Shown piece after piece: positions 12,501 to 22,565 of a stretch of DNA of 64,000 nt. The notes under the pieces are model-generated. The model searched no databases. It was not told the DNA's origin and saw nothing but the letters and a program-made list of their open reading frames with translations. The stretch comes from Thereva unica (Eukaryota > Arthropoda > Insecta > Diptera > Therevidae): positions 37,722,039 to 37,786,038 of the forward strand of contig OX465282.1 in NCBI GenBank assembly GCA_949987705.1, read 5' to 3'. Numbering within the stretch: position 1 is the stretch's first letter; each line of letters opens with the position of its first letter. The position numbers were made by a program, and so were the translations under genes.

Positions 12501-14788
12501 GTAGTGCTACTTGGTTTATGTACCGCGTGGTGAGGTAAGTAGTAGACGGGCTCCGTGGTGTTCTCGTTTGATATTTCTTCCATATGTTTTAAATCTTCAT
12601 ATTCTGCCATGAACGAAGCATACGAATTCTGCAATTCAGGATTGCGTGTAAATTTGCGTTGCATACGGAGAAGTGACGAGATGGCAGCGTCGCGAGATGA
12701 TCCCAACGAGCTAGCAGGTAGCTTCAGTGGAAGAGAGACTACATATTGTCCGTGGGCTTCTCTGTAATGCGTTCTGGCGAAATAGTCTTCACATTGACTT
12801 TCTTCAGGAGTGAGCCGAGTAGCTTGAGGGGGCTCTTGCAGTTCCCAGAATCGCCTGAGAAGAGAGTCGACTTCAATGGTAGAGGTGTGTACGCGCATGG
12901 TAATTGAAGGAGTGCCAGCAGCGCCTGACACTATCCAGCCAAAAACAGTAGCCTGTGCAACAGGAGCACCTGGGGGACCTTTTCGGATTTCTCCTAGAAT
13001 AATTCGAGCGTAGACTTCTGCTCCAAGAATGAGATCAATCGCTGAGGGCTGATCAAAATAAGGATCAGCTAATGGTAAATTATGAAGGTGTGGCCAAGTC
13101 TGTCGTGACATTGCGTGGCCCGGTAAAAGTTGAGATAATGTAGGTAGCACTAGCGATTGCACCGAATACCGATGCGCTGAATCTTGCAGGGAGATTATTT
13201 CATGATCCACACATGCACGAGAGATACCTGCCTCACATTGGTTAACACCAAAAACAGCAACGCGCGTTTTCTGTTTTCGCAGATTTAATAAGTTTGCCAG
13301 AGACGTTGTAACGAAGTTCGACTCTGATCCTTGATCCAATAGAGCACGCGCCGTTATGTGTCGACCATTTGACGCCTCGACTCGCAGGAGCACTGTTGGT
13401 AAGAGAACGGGCGCGAAGTTGCAATCATCAAGAGACAGATGTGAATTGGTGGAAGGACATGGTGCTTCACTTACAGTGGTCGTGCTGTTGAGTTGAGTGG
13501 ACGTAGAGTCCACTGCCCTAGTAGACGAGTGGATCATCGTATGATGTTTTTCCTGGCAGAGCTTGCATCTATTCGTTGACGGGCACGAAGCTGTAGTGTG
13601 AGTTAGCTTAAGGCAGTTGGTGCATGCTTGTTTCCGTCGTAGAAGGTCAATCCTTTCGTTGGCGGACATTGCTCGGAATTGTGGACAAAACAGGAGAAAG
13701 TGTTTCCCCCTACAACTCAAACAGGTTGAGGCAGTAGTTCGGGAGGAAGTGTCTGCTGAGTTTTTTGATGAGCTGGTGGATAAATGATGAGTGCGTGAAC
13801 TTGATTTTAAAGCGGCTTGATGTTTCTGTCCCGAAAAGTTTCGTTGGCTGGACACGACATTCGTGATAGGTTGAGCATCCTTAATTGCACTAAGTGCTTG
13901 CAAACGACGTTCTAGAAACTCTGTGAGGGAGATAAATTTTGGAACATCCGTAGACGAGCTGAGGGAAGTTTCCCAGTCCTTACGCGTCGTAGCATCAAGT
14001 TTGTTAGAGAGAAAGTAAATAAGCCAATCGTCCCATTGGTCGACAGGACGGGATAGATTTTCTAAAGCGCGGACCGATTGTATAAACGTATCTAAGACCC
14101 GCTGTAACTCTGAAAAGGACTCCCTAGACATCGGCGGAATGGTGATGAGGGAATGCATATTGGCATTAACTAGCACTCTGGTGTTCTTGTACCTGTCAAC
14201 AATGAGTTTCCATGCCGAATTGTAATTCGCACTGGTGGTAGCAAAATGTTTCAAAAGCTTAGCTGCTTCTCCCGTGATCGCCGATCTCAAGTAGTGAAGC
14301 TTTTGAACGTCGGGCAAAGAATCGTTATCATGAATCAGAGCAATAAACGTATCATAGAAAGTGGGCCAATCTTTGAACGAGCCGTTGAAGACTGGCAGGC
14401 TTATCTTCGGTAACTTTAGTGGAACCGTAGTAGATGAATGTGATTGTGCTGTTGAGTGTAGCAGAGAGTCTTCAGAGTTTGCGTTTGGGGTCGGAGTGAA
14501 TGCTGCAAGTTCCTCCCTTAACGACTGTAAACAATCAATATAGGCGCATTCTACATCGGAGAAAAGATCAGACGTTTCATAAGGATCTGCGGCTAAGGTT
14601 TCTTCTGACGAATTTTCATAAAATTCCTCATACGCAGACATGAATTGAGCCCAGTAATTTTCGAGCAGTTGTACGCGTGCTGTAAGAAATGCCTTATCTC
14701 GTTTTCCTTTGGCAGTTTTGTGGGTATTGGCTGAAAACCGCTGAATCCGGTCCCTTGCGAAGGCAATTCGATTTTTAAATTTTTCCAT
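9539..14788 (-). CDS. gag-pol: BEL/Pao gag-pol polyprotein (intact)
   Basis: A single 1749-residue frame carries every domain expected of a BEL/Pao polyprotein. The gag-like DUF1759 region is near 125-280 (LPKISLPVFNGSFKDW). Cysteine/histidine knuckles lie near 355-420. The aspartic protease is near 480 (ALLDQGSES, DUF1758). Reverse transcriptase has YVDD near 888. RNase H has GFSDAS near 1064. Integrase has a His/Cys zinc region, then catalytic Asp near 1443 (GIDYAGPF), Asp near 1510 (YSDNARTF) and Glu near 1564 (GGLWEAG). Together they package, copy and integrate the element's RNA. BEL/Pao elements normally use one frame, as here. The start at 14788 is the first ATG downstream of the leader. 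I see no stops or frameshifts, unlike the second BEL/Pao copy at 40137. Confidence 0.95.
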   Translation of the reverse strand: MEKFKNRIAFARDRIQRFSANTHKTAKGKRDKAFLTARVQLLENYWAQFMSAYEEFYENSSEETLAADPYETSDLFSDVECAYIDCLQSLREELAAFTPTPNANSEDSLLHSTAQSHSSTTVPLKLPKISLPVFNGSFKDWPTFYDTFIALIHDNDSLPDVQKLHYLRSAITGEAAKLLKHFATTSANYNSAWKLIVDRYKNTRVLVNANMHSLITIPPMSRESFSELQRVLDTFIQSVRALENLSRPVDQWDDWLIYFLSNKLDATTRKDWETSLSSSTDVPKFISLTEFLERRLQALSAIKDAQPITNVVSSQRNFSGQKHQAALKSSSRTHHLSTSSSKNSADTSSRTTASTCLSCRGKHFLLFCPQFRAMSANERIDLLRRKQACTNCLKLTHTTASCPSTNRCKLCQEKHHTMIHSSTRAVDSTSTQLNSTTTVSEAPCPSTNSHLSLDDCNFAPVLLPTVLLRVEASNGRHITARALLDQGSESNFVTTSLANLLNLRKQKTRVAVFGVNQCEAGISRACVDHEIISLQDSAHRYSVQSLVLPTLSQLLPGHAMSRQTWPHLHNLPLADPYFDQPSAIDLILGAEVYARIILGEIRKGPPGAPVAQATVFGWIVSGAAGTPSITMRVHTSTIEVDSLLRRFWELQEPPQATRLTPEESQCEDYFARTHYREAHGQYVVSLPLKLPASSLGSSRDAAISSLLRMQRKFTRNPELQNSYASFMAEYEDLKHMEEISNENTTEPVYYLPHHAVHKPSSTTTKLRVVFNASQKSTSQLSLNDVLHVGPKLQNDVISVILKWRRYPYVLTADIEKMYRQIRVDKADTNLQRILWSPTREHPIKCYRLLTVTYGTACAPYLACKTLQQIAEDYASKHPAASKILKENFYVDDALFGAYDKETAIKLRDDLRSVLKKGSFKLRKWMANSTSLLVDIEEEDRAHTLSLKVVKDDSIKTLGITWNPASDEFSFNINLPDSPTSTKRMILADISRLYDPLGWLSPVTITAKILLQRLWLATLDWDDQLPDDLHQQWMMYKRDLACLGHLRISRWVGTTANPLGVELHGFSDASLSAYGAAVYLRVIHDLDNFQVSLLAAKTRVSPLKTISLPRLELCGAALLAELMHYIVTTLDFEKTPIHLWSDSTVVLEWLRDHPSKWKVFVANRVALIHERVPNATWHHIRSADNPSDCISRGIAASTLSDHSLWWSGPPWLSKSSASWPQRQDRYENLSHDLERNPSQTHTFVAVVTDFSSNLLKKFSKLKKLLRVTGYMLRFVNNCRTKCDKQSGGLTLEELDRALFLWIKIIQKSAFSHEVTSLKRKELLPSNSKLRSLNPILDANDILRVSGRLRHAQLAYDEKFPVILPKGDPLTTLIIRESHMTTLHGGVQATLHHIRNKYWILRGRSMVRQFINSCTVCCRYKAASKTQLMGDLPEDRVRPTKPFLHCGIDYAGPFITKLLKGRGNKTTKTYVALFICLATRAIHLELVLDLTSAAFIAAFRRFVSRRGRCAKLYSDNARTFVAADKELSHHLRQLTSSNSELAQVLIHEGTEWHFIPPASPHFGGLWEAGVKAFKHHYRRIVGSHILSLEEMLTLMAQIEACLNSRPLNAISDDPGDLTALTPGHFLVGEPLLAVPTASTLDTALNRLTRWQLTQHLHEQLWRRWSQEYIHTLQARYKWQHPQDPVHIDDLVLIKEDNLPPSKWLLGRITQLHPGNDGHVRVATIRHKNGHTKRALAKLCVLPVHDTNNHPN

Positions 14789-15676
14789 TTCGAAGTTTAT
14801 ATGACACTAAAAGCTTAACTGATCCCCAAATGAACTTTTGTAACCGACTGTGCAAAAATATCGTACCAATATGATGGTAATTAGAATAGGTTGAGATATC
14901 TTTTCTAAAAAAAAGCTTTAATTTATTGTAAGTGTAATTTAAAGAAAATTCAAAATAATAAAACTCAACACTAATTGGATGACGGAATGTTTATTATTTT
15001 TTTTGAAATGTTTATTTCTAATTTTATTGTTTATAAGCTTTTTGTCTTTTTTCTCAACGCACGATGAAACAACTTACAAACTTACAACAACAACTTCAAA
15101 TGTTGCGGAAGCTATGATGCACAAAATTCTTATCGCCCAACAAACTGTGCACAAATGTTGCTATAAAAGAAATCCTCACGTGCTATTGTCTAAAAAGAAA
15201 CATGTTGCACAACAAAGTTGCAATAACGATACGCCTGTAACTGTTTTGTGCAATGATAAAATGCAAATAACGGATATATATATTAGAAATCAAAATGAGG
15301 ATAAAAGTCAAATAAAATATTAAATCAAATATGTATGTTCAAAATTCAATAACGATTTGGATAAATTAAATAATATGAAAGGAAACAATAGAAGTCCCGA
15401 GAATAATTTCCTTTTAATATGTCTGTACTGAACCCAAAACTGATAAAATTCAGCAAATGATTTTTTTTTTTTTTTTTTTTTTTTTATCTAAAGATGATAT
15501 TCTTAATAACAAGTATATTGCACATACGAACTTCAGAAATTAATTGCAGTATGATTAAAGTTGCATCGGAGGTCAACCTGTAAACCTTAAGCACCGTATA
15601 ACGAAGCACTGTATAACTTTCACATAAAACAAAGGCACTGGGAACTATCACTGTGGGAAGTAGAGTTTTTTTGTAT
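14789..15676 (-). other. Untranslated leader of the BEL/Pao element
   Basis: This is about 890 bases between the primer-binding site and the gag-pol ATG. It is AT-rich, with a T-run near 15460-15486 on the plus strand. No element gene is seen in it. Packaging signals would be expected here but cannot be identified by eye. Confidence 0.7.
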
Positions 15677-15694
15677 TCCCGGGTTTCGGCACCA
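15677..15694 (-). promoter_or_regulatory. tRNA-Phe primer-binding site of the BEL/Pao element
   Basis: On the element strand TGGTGCCGAAACCCGGGA begins three bases after the 5' LTR. It is complementary over 18 nt to the 3' end of insect tRNA-Phe(GAA) including CCA, as I remember that tRNA. It would prime minus-strand DNA synthesis. Confidence 0.8.
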
Positions 15695-15697
15695 AAA

Positions 15698-16008
15698 TGT
15701 TAAGATTTTGAATTGAAAGATTTTTTAACGTTACAATAATTCTAGTTTTAATTAAGATTAATTTTAATTTTACAATTCTATTTTTAATTACATATACTTC
15801 AACTTTTTGCACATGACAATTTTAGTTAGAATAAAGTAGATTATGATACGCTTAATGGTTGACAATCTGCCCGACACGATTGTTAACGGCTAACTGATCA
15901 GGCTAGCTTTATCCAAGCCTTTTCTTGGTTGTCGGTGATCGCTAGCGGTGATGAAAATGCATCCAGTGCCCGAACACCAGGAGGAGCTGCTTCAGCGGTT
16001 CTTAATCA
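15698..16008 (-). repeat. 5' LTR of the BEL/Pao element
   Basis: This is the promoter-bearing LTR by orientation. It matches the 3' LTR except at 15859. The primer-binding site lies just inside it and the ACTAC target duplication follows at 16009. Confidence 0.95.
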
Positions 16009-16013
16009 ACTAC

Positions 16014-16215
16014 TATTATAGTTATTTGAACTAGCTTCTCTCGGGATTGCTTTGTCATCAGTTCTGATACTGGCCAATTTTCCACTAGTGCTAAAGGTAT
16101 AAATATTTTGTAAGAAGTCAGTTTATTCCATCTTTGTTCATCATACTGGGAAGTTAATCGTGTGGACCGAAGGGGTCAAACCCACATCCCAACTAGTTTA
16201 TGGATTGTTTTATGT
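16014..16215 (-). repeat. Dispersed repeat R, copy 1 (part right of the BEL element)
   Basis: This continues the repeat broken at 9059. Read on the minus strand it starts AAACTAGTTGGGATGTGGGT, then has CCAGTATGATGAAC and GAGAGAAGCTAGTTCAAATA, matching 22210-22385 on the plus strand. Confidence 0.8.
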
Positions 16216-19200
16216 AGTTCTGAAAGAATCACCAATTGCACTAAGAAATTTACTTCTATAATCCTAAAAACTGCTGTCTTTATTTTCAACGAAAAAAAAA
16301 TCGAAAACCAAATTTTTAAATTGCAGCTGCGTGAAATGTTATCTAATCAAAATAGGTCTAAATCTGAAATTGTTGAATTTTTAAAATCGTGACTTAATAG
16401 AAACTTTATTTTCGAACCTCCATCTAGGTAAAATAACTCTGTAAGCTACTTGGTTAACACATTCCCTACGGTTAGAGTTGAGCAAGACTTATGCTGGGTG
16501 AGGGAAAACTAAAAAATATATATTATGTTTGTGTATAGGTATAGATTCTTCTACTCATCACATTTATTTAGTAAAAACTTTTTCTTTCTTCCATTTCCGC
16601 CAGTCGTCGATGACATCATCTTAGTCTATATTTTCTGCAAGCTCTCGTTCTATTGGTAACGTCATGCAATGATTTAAATGTGACTGACATGTTCTTAGAA
16701 ATTTTTTTTATCATGTTTAATTTTTGTTCACCTTTTGCAATTGCTTTTTCGCCTTTCTAAGCGCGAGTGTCGACAGCAGTTTCACCGAGCGGTCCGCCAA
16801 CTAAGTACCAACACGTCCAATATGCTGCTTGACCCCCGCATCGAACGAAAACCAGTCTACGTTTGTCCGCTTTTTTCGCCCTTAAAGCTCCAAGTTGCTC
16901 GCTGTGATATCTTCTGGATTGATTCTGCCAAAGGCAATATGAGTTCTGAGCCCAGAACTAAGCACAAGGGCCTGTCTACATAAGACCTGTTCCATTCTAG
17001 GCTACACTAAGTAATTTTAGGTTCGTTTACGAATAAAGAACCGATCGTTCAATATTCTGAATGAACTTTATTTCAATATTCTGAATGAACTTATTTTTAC
17101 CAAAAAAAATTTTGTCAAAGATGTTTTTGGAATTTCACTATTCTGTAGGGGCCCTTAGACATATTACAGCCCCAGGCCACGCAAGCCCTGGTTATGCTTC
17201 CTAAAACAAGTAACTCCGCTAACCAGCCAACAAAGGCTGTGACCAAAGGCAGTGCCAAACAAGAACAAGTGAACAAGATGAACAGCAGACCTAAGCGGAA
17301 TTTTAGCACCTTATTTATTAACCGGTTAAGCTGGCGGGATACCTTATTAGGGCTACTCTGAGGACATATGAATATTTTTAATCATCAAAACGCCGATATT
17401 TCATGAATGCAATTCATACGGAAATAATAGCATCACCTACAAAATTTGTAAAAACTATTTTTGAGCGTTGAAGAGATACATATTTGCAAACTGATTTTTT
17501 GACCTTTTGAATACATTTTTTTGCCTATCTTTGGAGAAATTCGACATTTCATTTACGAAAATGTTTTTAAGGGATGTCCCAAATTTTTAGCTATTCTCGA
17601 TTTATGCTGCAGTTCAATGTCTATTTTGACTGTATATAAAAAAACGATATACGTAAGTTTTAGGTCTGATTGTAACATGATGTGATCTATTTAATGCTAT
17701 CGGTATCTGTTAGACTTAATTTTGTTTATTATCTTTATTTGAAATGTATAAGTTTATCAGCTTTACTAATTAAATAGATTTACACATACGAAGACTCGTA
17801 GGTCTAATCTCGTCCCTCTGCTGATGCCGACTGACTTAAAAAAAAGAAAAAGAAGAAGATTTGGTGGTGAGCTCTTTGGTGAGAGCGTAGTTCGTAGTGC
17901 GTAGTATGTGTGTAGGAAGCGATATTTCCAACAGTATCAAATGTCCCTTATTGTTCCTGCTTGTACCCGCCACTGATACAGTTGTACAAAATATCAAGTT
18001 CACTTGGAATCACCTTCTCGATTTTTTTTTACAAATTTTTCAGATTTTCACGTGAACAATACATATGTGCAAAATTTCAACTCTGTCGGAACGGAAACCG
18101 GGAAGTGAGTCAAATTTAATTTCCACGATTTTCTGACATAGTTACAAGTGAAGTTAGTAATAGCGTATTAAAAAATGACCTGTTTCAATTTTTCTCTGAC
18201 TTGGAATAGCTATACAACACAAAAACGGGGGTAAATGAGGGGGTAAAAAAACGGGGGTAAGAAAATGTTGCCATAAAATAATATCTTTTTTACTATCGAA
18301 TAGGATCTACAAATTTTGAAATCTATGACATCACGAAAATAAATTTTTGATCACCCAAGTTTTTGTCCCTGAGACTTCGGCAAACCACGGAGCTCTGTGG
18401 TGATAGTCGCGTGCCTTTACCCCTAGTTAGTTCATTGTTAAAACTTTTTCTCAATTAGTGAATCAAAATGAACGTAAATTCTTCCGGTAGTGAGATTGTT
18501 AATAGTATACCAAGTTGCGTTTGTGTTAACTTTTTGCTTTCAAAATTTTGTTAGTCTCCAGAAATTTTATTTTTTGCTAAATATAAGGTTTATAATAATT
18601 GTTGAATACTTGATGCATTGATTTATGCTGAGAATGTTTCACAAAAATATAATCGTATAGCCAACAAACCGGCAATTCTGTTTCTTTTTAGGTTTAGGTC
18701 CACCTATTCTCAATTAATTTATTTTGATTTTTTTCGATATTGTTGGCCAATAGCGCGCCAACATAAAATCGATACTGACTATACACTACACCTATAAAAA
18801 CTAAAATTCTATTTAATTCTAAATTTCAGGAGTTGGACATGTCATTTCTGGCCACTCTAGATGCAAATGCATGGCAGGTAAGTACGTTACATCCCTCTTG
18901 TGCTAAGTATAAGGGTTGCAGTTCACCGAATTGAATTTCCGTCCCAATGACCATAATCGAATATCTTCTGTTCGGTTGACAGAGCCAGTAATGCGCAGGG
19001 TATTCTACCGTGCAAGCGGAATAACAGAGTTCACCGGCTCCAGGTCGCCTATACTTGCAGCAATATCTTCTGTCGGCGTAATTAAATTGAATGCGAAATT
19101 TTGCAGAAACTAGGGGGAGCGCTGTTGGACAGAAGGAAATTCGAATTTTCCTGTCTAACAAGGTAGCGGCACAAGAGTGCCGGCTTATTGTTATAAGGAG

Positions 19201-19780
19201 CAGAAGAAAGTTTCAAATTTTAATTTCCTCTTCAAGTTTACCAAAATGTGTTTTCACTGTGCATAAGGTCTGTACACGCCAGAAAATTGGCATTGTAAAT
19301 TTCGTTGCGGGTGGATTAAGTTGTTTCACTTTGATCTTGACTCCGGCAAACTTTTCTATCATTGAATTATTTTGGGTTCTTGGTGAATGTCCAAAACAAA
19401 CGCACGTGCCTAGTTTTAGGTTTTGCCATTAAGATTTCTGTTAGCACACATGGGCACGTGCATTAACCAGAAATTGTCAAACCCAAACACTTGAAAAAGG
19501 GTGAGAATCGTTGGTAATTTTCAATTGGTTGTGCATCGTCAAGTATCTTAAAGCAACAACTGGGCATGATACGCACTCATGAAGTGTGTGTAGAAATATA
19601 TGCAGCCAAATTGAAAATTCTTCAGAATGGTGCAAAAATATAATCTTTATTGAGTAACAAGTGAGTTAAAAAAATAAACTTATTTTTTAGAGTCGTTTTG
19701 TTAGAAATTCAGCTTTAAGCCTTTTCTCAAGCAAATAAAAATACTAACTTTATTTTATAAAACTTTTGCATGTATCAAAT
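16216..19780. other. No gene recognised
   Basis: Open frames here are short and show no recognisable domain. Small features seen are a near-tandem AATATTCTGAATGAACTT pair (17050-17095) and an AAAAGAAGAAG-type purine run at 17838-17860 that could be the tail of an old RTE-type LINE. The stretch 18830-19170 is less AT-rich than its surroundings, but I cannot assign it. Confidence 0.4.
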
Positions 19781-19880
19781 GACAAAAAATAGCAAATTTT
19801 TCATGTGGCAGTTTTAGGCTAAGTAATCACCCTTTATACTACCAGTCTGTCATATCGTTGGTCACGTGCACTATATTGTA
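19781..19880. repeat. Dispersed repeat shared with 62510-62600
   Basis: The block ATGTGGCAGTTTTAGGCTAAG, CACCCTTTATACTACCAGTC and TTGGTCACGTG recurs in diverged form near 62517-62595. The orientation is the same. No ends could be defined. Confidence 0.5.
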
Positions 19881-20591
19881 GTAAGCTTAGTTTGAGGCAT
19901 TAAACAAGTTTGTAGTAATAAAGGAGTAAGTAGTTATTGGAGGAGATGTTGGCAAATCCTGCGACTAAAGCCTGCGATGTTGATGTCTGTCTTCATAAAT
20001 ACATGTTTGTTAGAAGAACGAAAATTCATTGTTTGCAGCATGTGCGAAATGGGAAACTGTGGACAGATGGAATGATCCGATGCGGAGCGAGTGGGGGTTC
20101 CCGTCCATGGCAAGAAAAATTTAAACCCATGAAACTAAAGATAACAAGAAATTATCCGTTTTTTATTTATTACCTAGCAAAAAATACGCGAGCGTTGCAA
20201 CGCGTATAAATAAAAAAAATGATGTGTGCATTGTCCGCTTTAGGAAAAAAGTATAATTAAAAAAACAATTAATCTAGAAAAAATAATTTTGGATACCATA
20301 TACAAATTTAGAGCTAGATACCATTAAAAAATATTGTCATATTTCTTCTTGAGCGTTCTCGGTTTCGTCAAGGATGAATTGGAACAATTTGTTTCTTTTT
20401 AATAACTGCAATTTCAAAACAAAATTTCTTGCACATACGTGCTCCTCCTTCCGGTTCTTATTTTTATGTTCAAGCACATGCCTCTGAACATGTAACTTCT
20501 CTGTGAATTGGAATTTTAACTTTCTCTTTATGGTTAGCCATAACACGGCCTCCTTTTTACTTATTATTCCGAACACAGCTTCCACCAGGAC

Positions 20592-21148
20592 CACTGACAT
20601 ATAATAATGGACTGCTCATCAGCAATTATTCCCATACAAACCGATGGCACCAAAAAGGTATAGTCGCTCGCTCATCCATAAGCCCCCAAACTGACAGAAG
20701 CACTCAGAAATAAAATCAAGTTAAATCAATTAGAAAAAAATAGACGGGTATAGTGATGTTTATATCTTTTGCGATAAATCAATTAGAAAAAAATAGACGG
20801 GTATAGTGATGTTTATATCTTTTGCTCTTTTCCCCATAAGCCCCCGGATTTTGACATACAGAATGTCAGTTGCTAAAACAGGCGTTAAGAACTTAAATCA
20901 GATAAACATAAAATTTGCAAATTAATGAAAAAAAGGCATTTTAAAAGGTGAAAAAGTGAAAATAGTGTTTATTAATTTTTTTAAACAAAATATTTGTGTT
21001 GTTTTAATGTTTTAAGTACGTATTTAAAAAAATGTAAATTTCAAAAGTGATTCCGGTGGTTACATGGAGTGAAAAAAGGTTTGTAGTCTATGGAACAAAT
21101 TGCTGCCATGAAAAATTTCTCATAAGCAGTCCATTCTATATGTCAGTG
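20592..21148. mobile_element. hAT-type MITE, family M1, copy 1
   Basis: The 557-bp element begins CACTGACATAT, ends with its inverted counterpart ATATGTCAGTG, and is flanked on both sides by ACCAGGAC (20584-20591 and 21149-21156). An 8-bp duplication is the hAT signature. It has no transposase. Inside, a 53-bp unit containing AAATAGACGGGTATAGTGAT is repeated twice in tandem (20722-20827). A second copy is at 29888-30332. Confidence 0.9.
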
Positions 21149-21156
21149 ACCAGGAC

Positions 21157-22199
21157 CCATTCTTACCGATCGAACTCTTTGGAAGCGATAGATGACATCG
21201 TTTGACCTCGTAATGATAATGTAGGGGCACACAAATTTGAAAACTTCGACCCTTTCTACTGCTTCTTTTACTGTTTCTATACTGGTTAGAGGGAGCTTAA
21301 GAAATTTACTACATTTCTGAATGTGGCTTGTCTTGGTGCGTCATATGGAACCGCAATTTTGAATTTATAAGTTTTGATCATATATTCGTTGTTTGCAACC
21401 TCAAAAACCCCAGGTATCGATTTGCATTGTAATTGGAATAAAATTGCAAAAATTCGTCCGCCATATTGCGGCGGCTATTTTAAATTTCGATCATATTTCG
21501 GTGGTCATTTTGAATATGTAAATTCGGGCTTCGAGGTACATCGTGGGAGGCCCCACAGTCCTTCGTGCAAAATTTCGAAGCTCTGCGATAACTGATCCTC
21601 TATACCGCACACATACACACATACATACACGCTCTTATACAAAAACTTTCTTTTATTAATATGGATACAGGTTCTTCTTCATACAAATATGAAAACCTAT
21701 TTTCACAGTTTCTACAGCTTTCTGTGTTTCTATACTGGTTAGGGGAAGTTTAAGAAATTTCTTCAGATACCTTGAACAACCTTCATACAGCTGAACGGGA
21801 AATAACACTTATTTGGCAAATTGGTCCGCCCCGAAGTATGAAAATAAGTTCAGATCATAAATTCGTTATTGGCTACCTTAAAACCCCCCAGATAACGATT
21901 TACATAGAAATCGGAGCACCGTATTCGCAAATCGAATCCGACGTTTTATTTAAGCCACCATTTTGAATTTGAACTCACGCCACATAGCTAATTGTTATCT
22001 ATTTGTCACATCCTTTCATTTGATATCCATGTCAGGGATCGGGAAACACAATTGGAAAATTCGACCGCCATCTTATCGCATTGTCATGCGAACTAGGAAT
22101 ATGGGCAAAATTAGGGGTTGTTCGGTTACATGAAAGTGGGTCACAATCAAGCTGCAAGAAGCGCAGAACGTAAAAAATGCTGAAAATCGTACTATCTTA
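21157..22199. repeat. Diverged tandem-like repeat, ATGGCGG/TATCAAATGAAAGG family
   Basis: TTTCTATACTGGTTAG followed by GTTTAAGAAATTT-like sequence occurs at 21276 and 21733. The next few hundred bases resemble each other (the recurring CCGCCAT block and TTTGAT(A/C)ATA(A/T)ATTCGTT). Related sequence runs in the opposite direction at 27440-27900. No gene is visible. A CACATACACACATACATACAC run followed by AAAACTTTCTTTTATTAATA (21605-21660) looks like a transposon end, similar to 24118-24180. Confidence 0.5.
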
Positions 22200-22565
22200 C
22201 TAATTAAATAAAACTAGTTGGGATGTGTGTTTGAACCTTTCGGTCCACACAATCAACTTACCAGTATGATGAACTTTTTACAAAATAGTAATGCATTAAG
22301 CACTAGTGGGAAATTGACTAGTATCAGAACTGGTGACAAAGTAATCCTGAGAGAAGCGAGTTCAAATAACTATAATAGTGGTGTAAATCTACAAGGTTTT
22401 TCTAGAGAACCTTAGCAAACAACTGGTTTCTAAACGTTAGCGAACAAACATTTCCTTCGTACTTCGTTGGCTACACTGAAACGGGTCGTTTTCGAATTCG
22501 TATTGAGCATATTGAAGCGCCGCTGATAAACATGAAAGCGAATGACTTCACTTGGATATTCCTAA

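Larger units (their letters stand above)
9065..16008 (-). mobile_element. Full-length BEL/Pao LTR retrotransposon
   Basis: The element is 6944 bp. It has 311-bp LTRs, a primer-binding site, a long leader and one uninterrupted gag-pol gene, all on the minus strand. The LTRs start TG and end CA on the element strand and differ by a single base (g at 9226, t at 15859). The 5-bp duplication ACTAC flanks it at 9060-9064 and 16009-16013. Copy 2 of repeat R at about 22375-22395 shows the unoccupied version of this site. The nearly identical LTRs, intact gene and clean duplication indicate a recent insertion that may still be able to move. Confidence 0.95.

Noticed and set aside
14979..15323. A gene on the plus strand of the BEL leader
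   Set aside because: It is antisense to the element leader, AT-rich and lacks any recognisable domain.
9060..16013. A solo LTR pair or a recombinant BEL element
   Set aside because: Matching duplications on both sides and an intact interior show a single complete insertion.
18826..19161. A 111-residue minus-strand protein
   Set aside because: It overlaps open frames on the other strand, with no domain or splice context; left unassigned.
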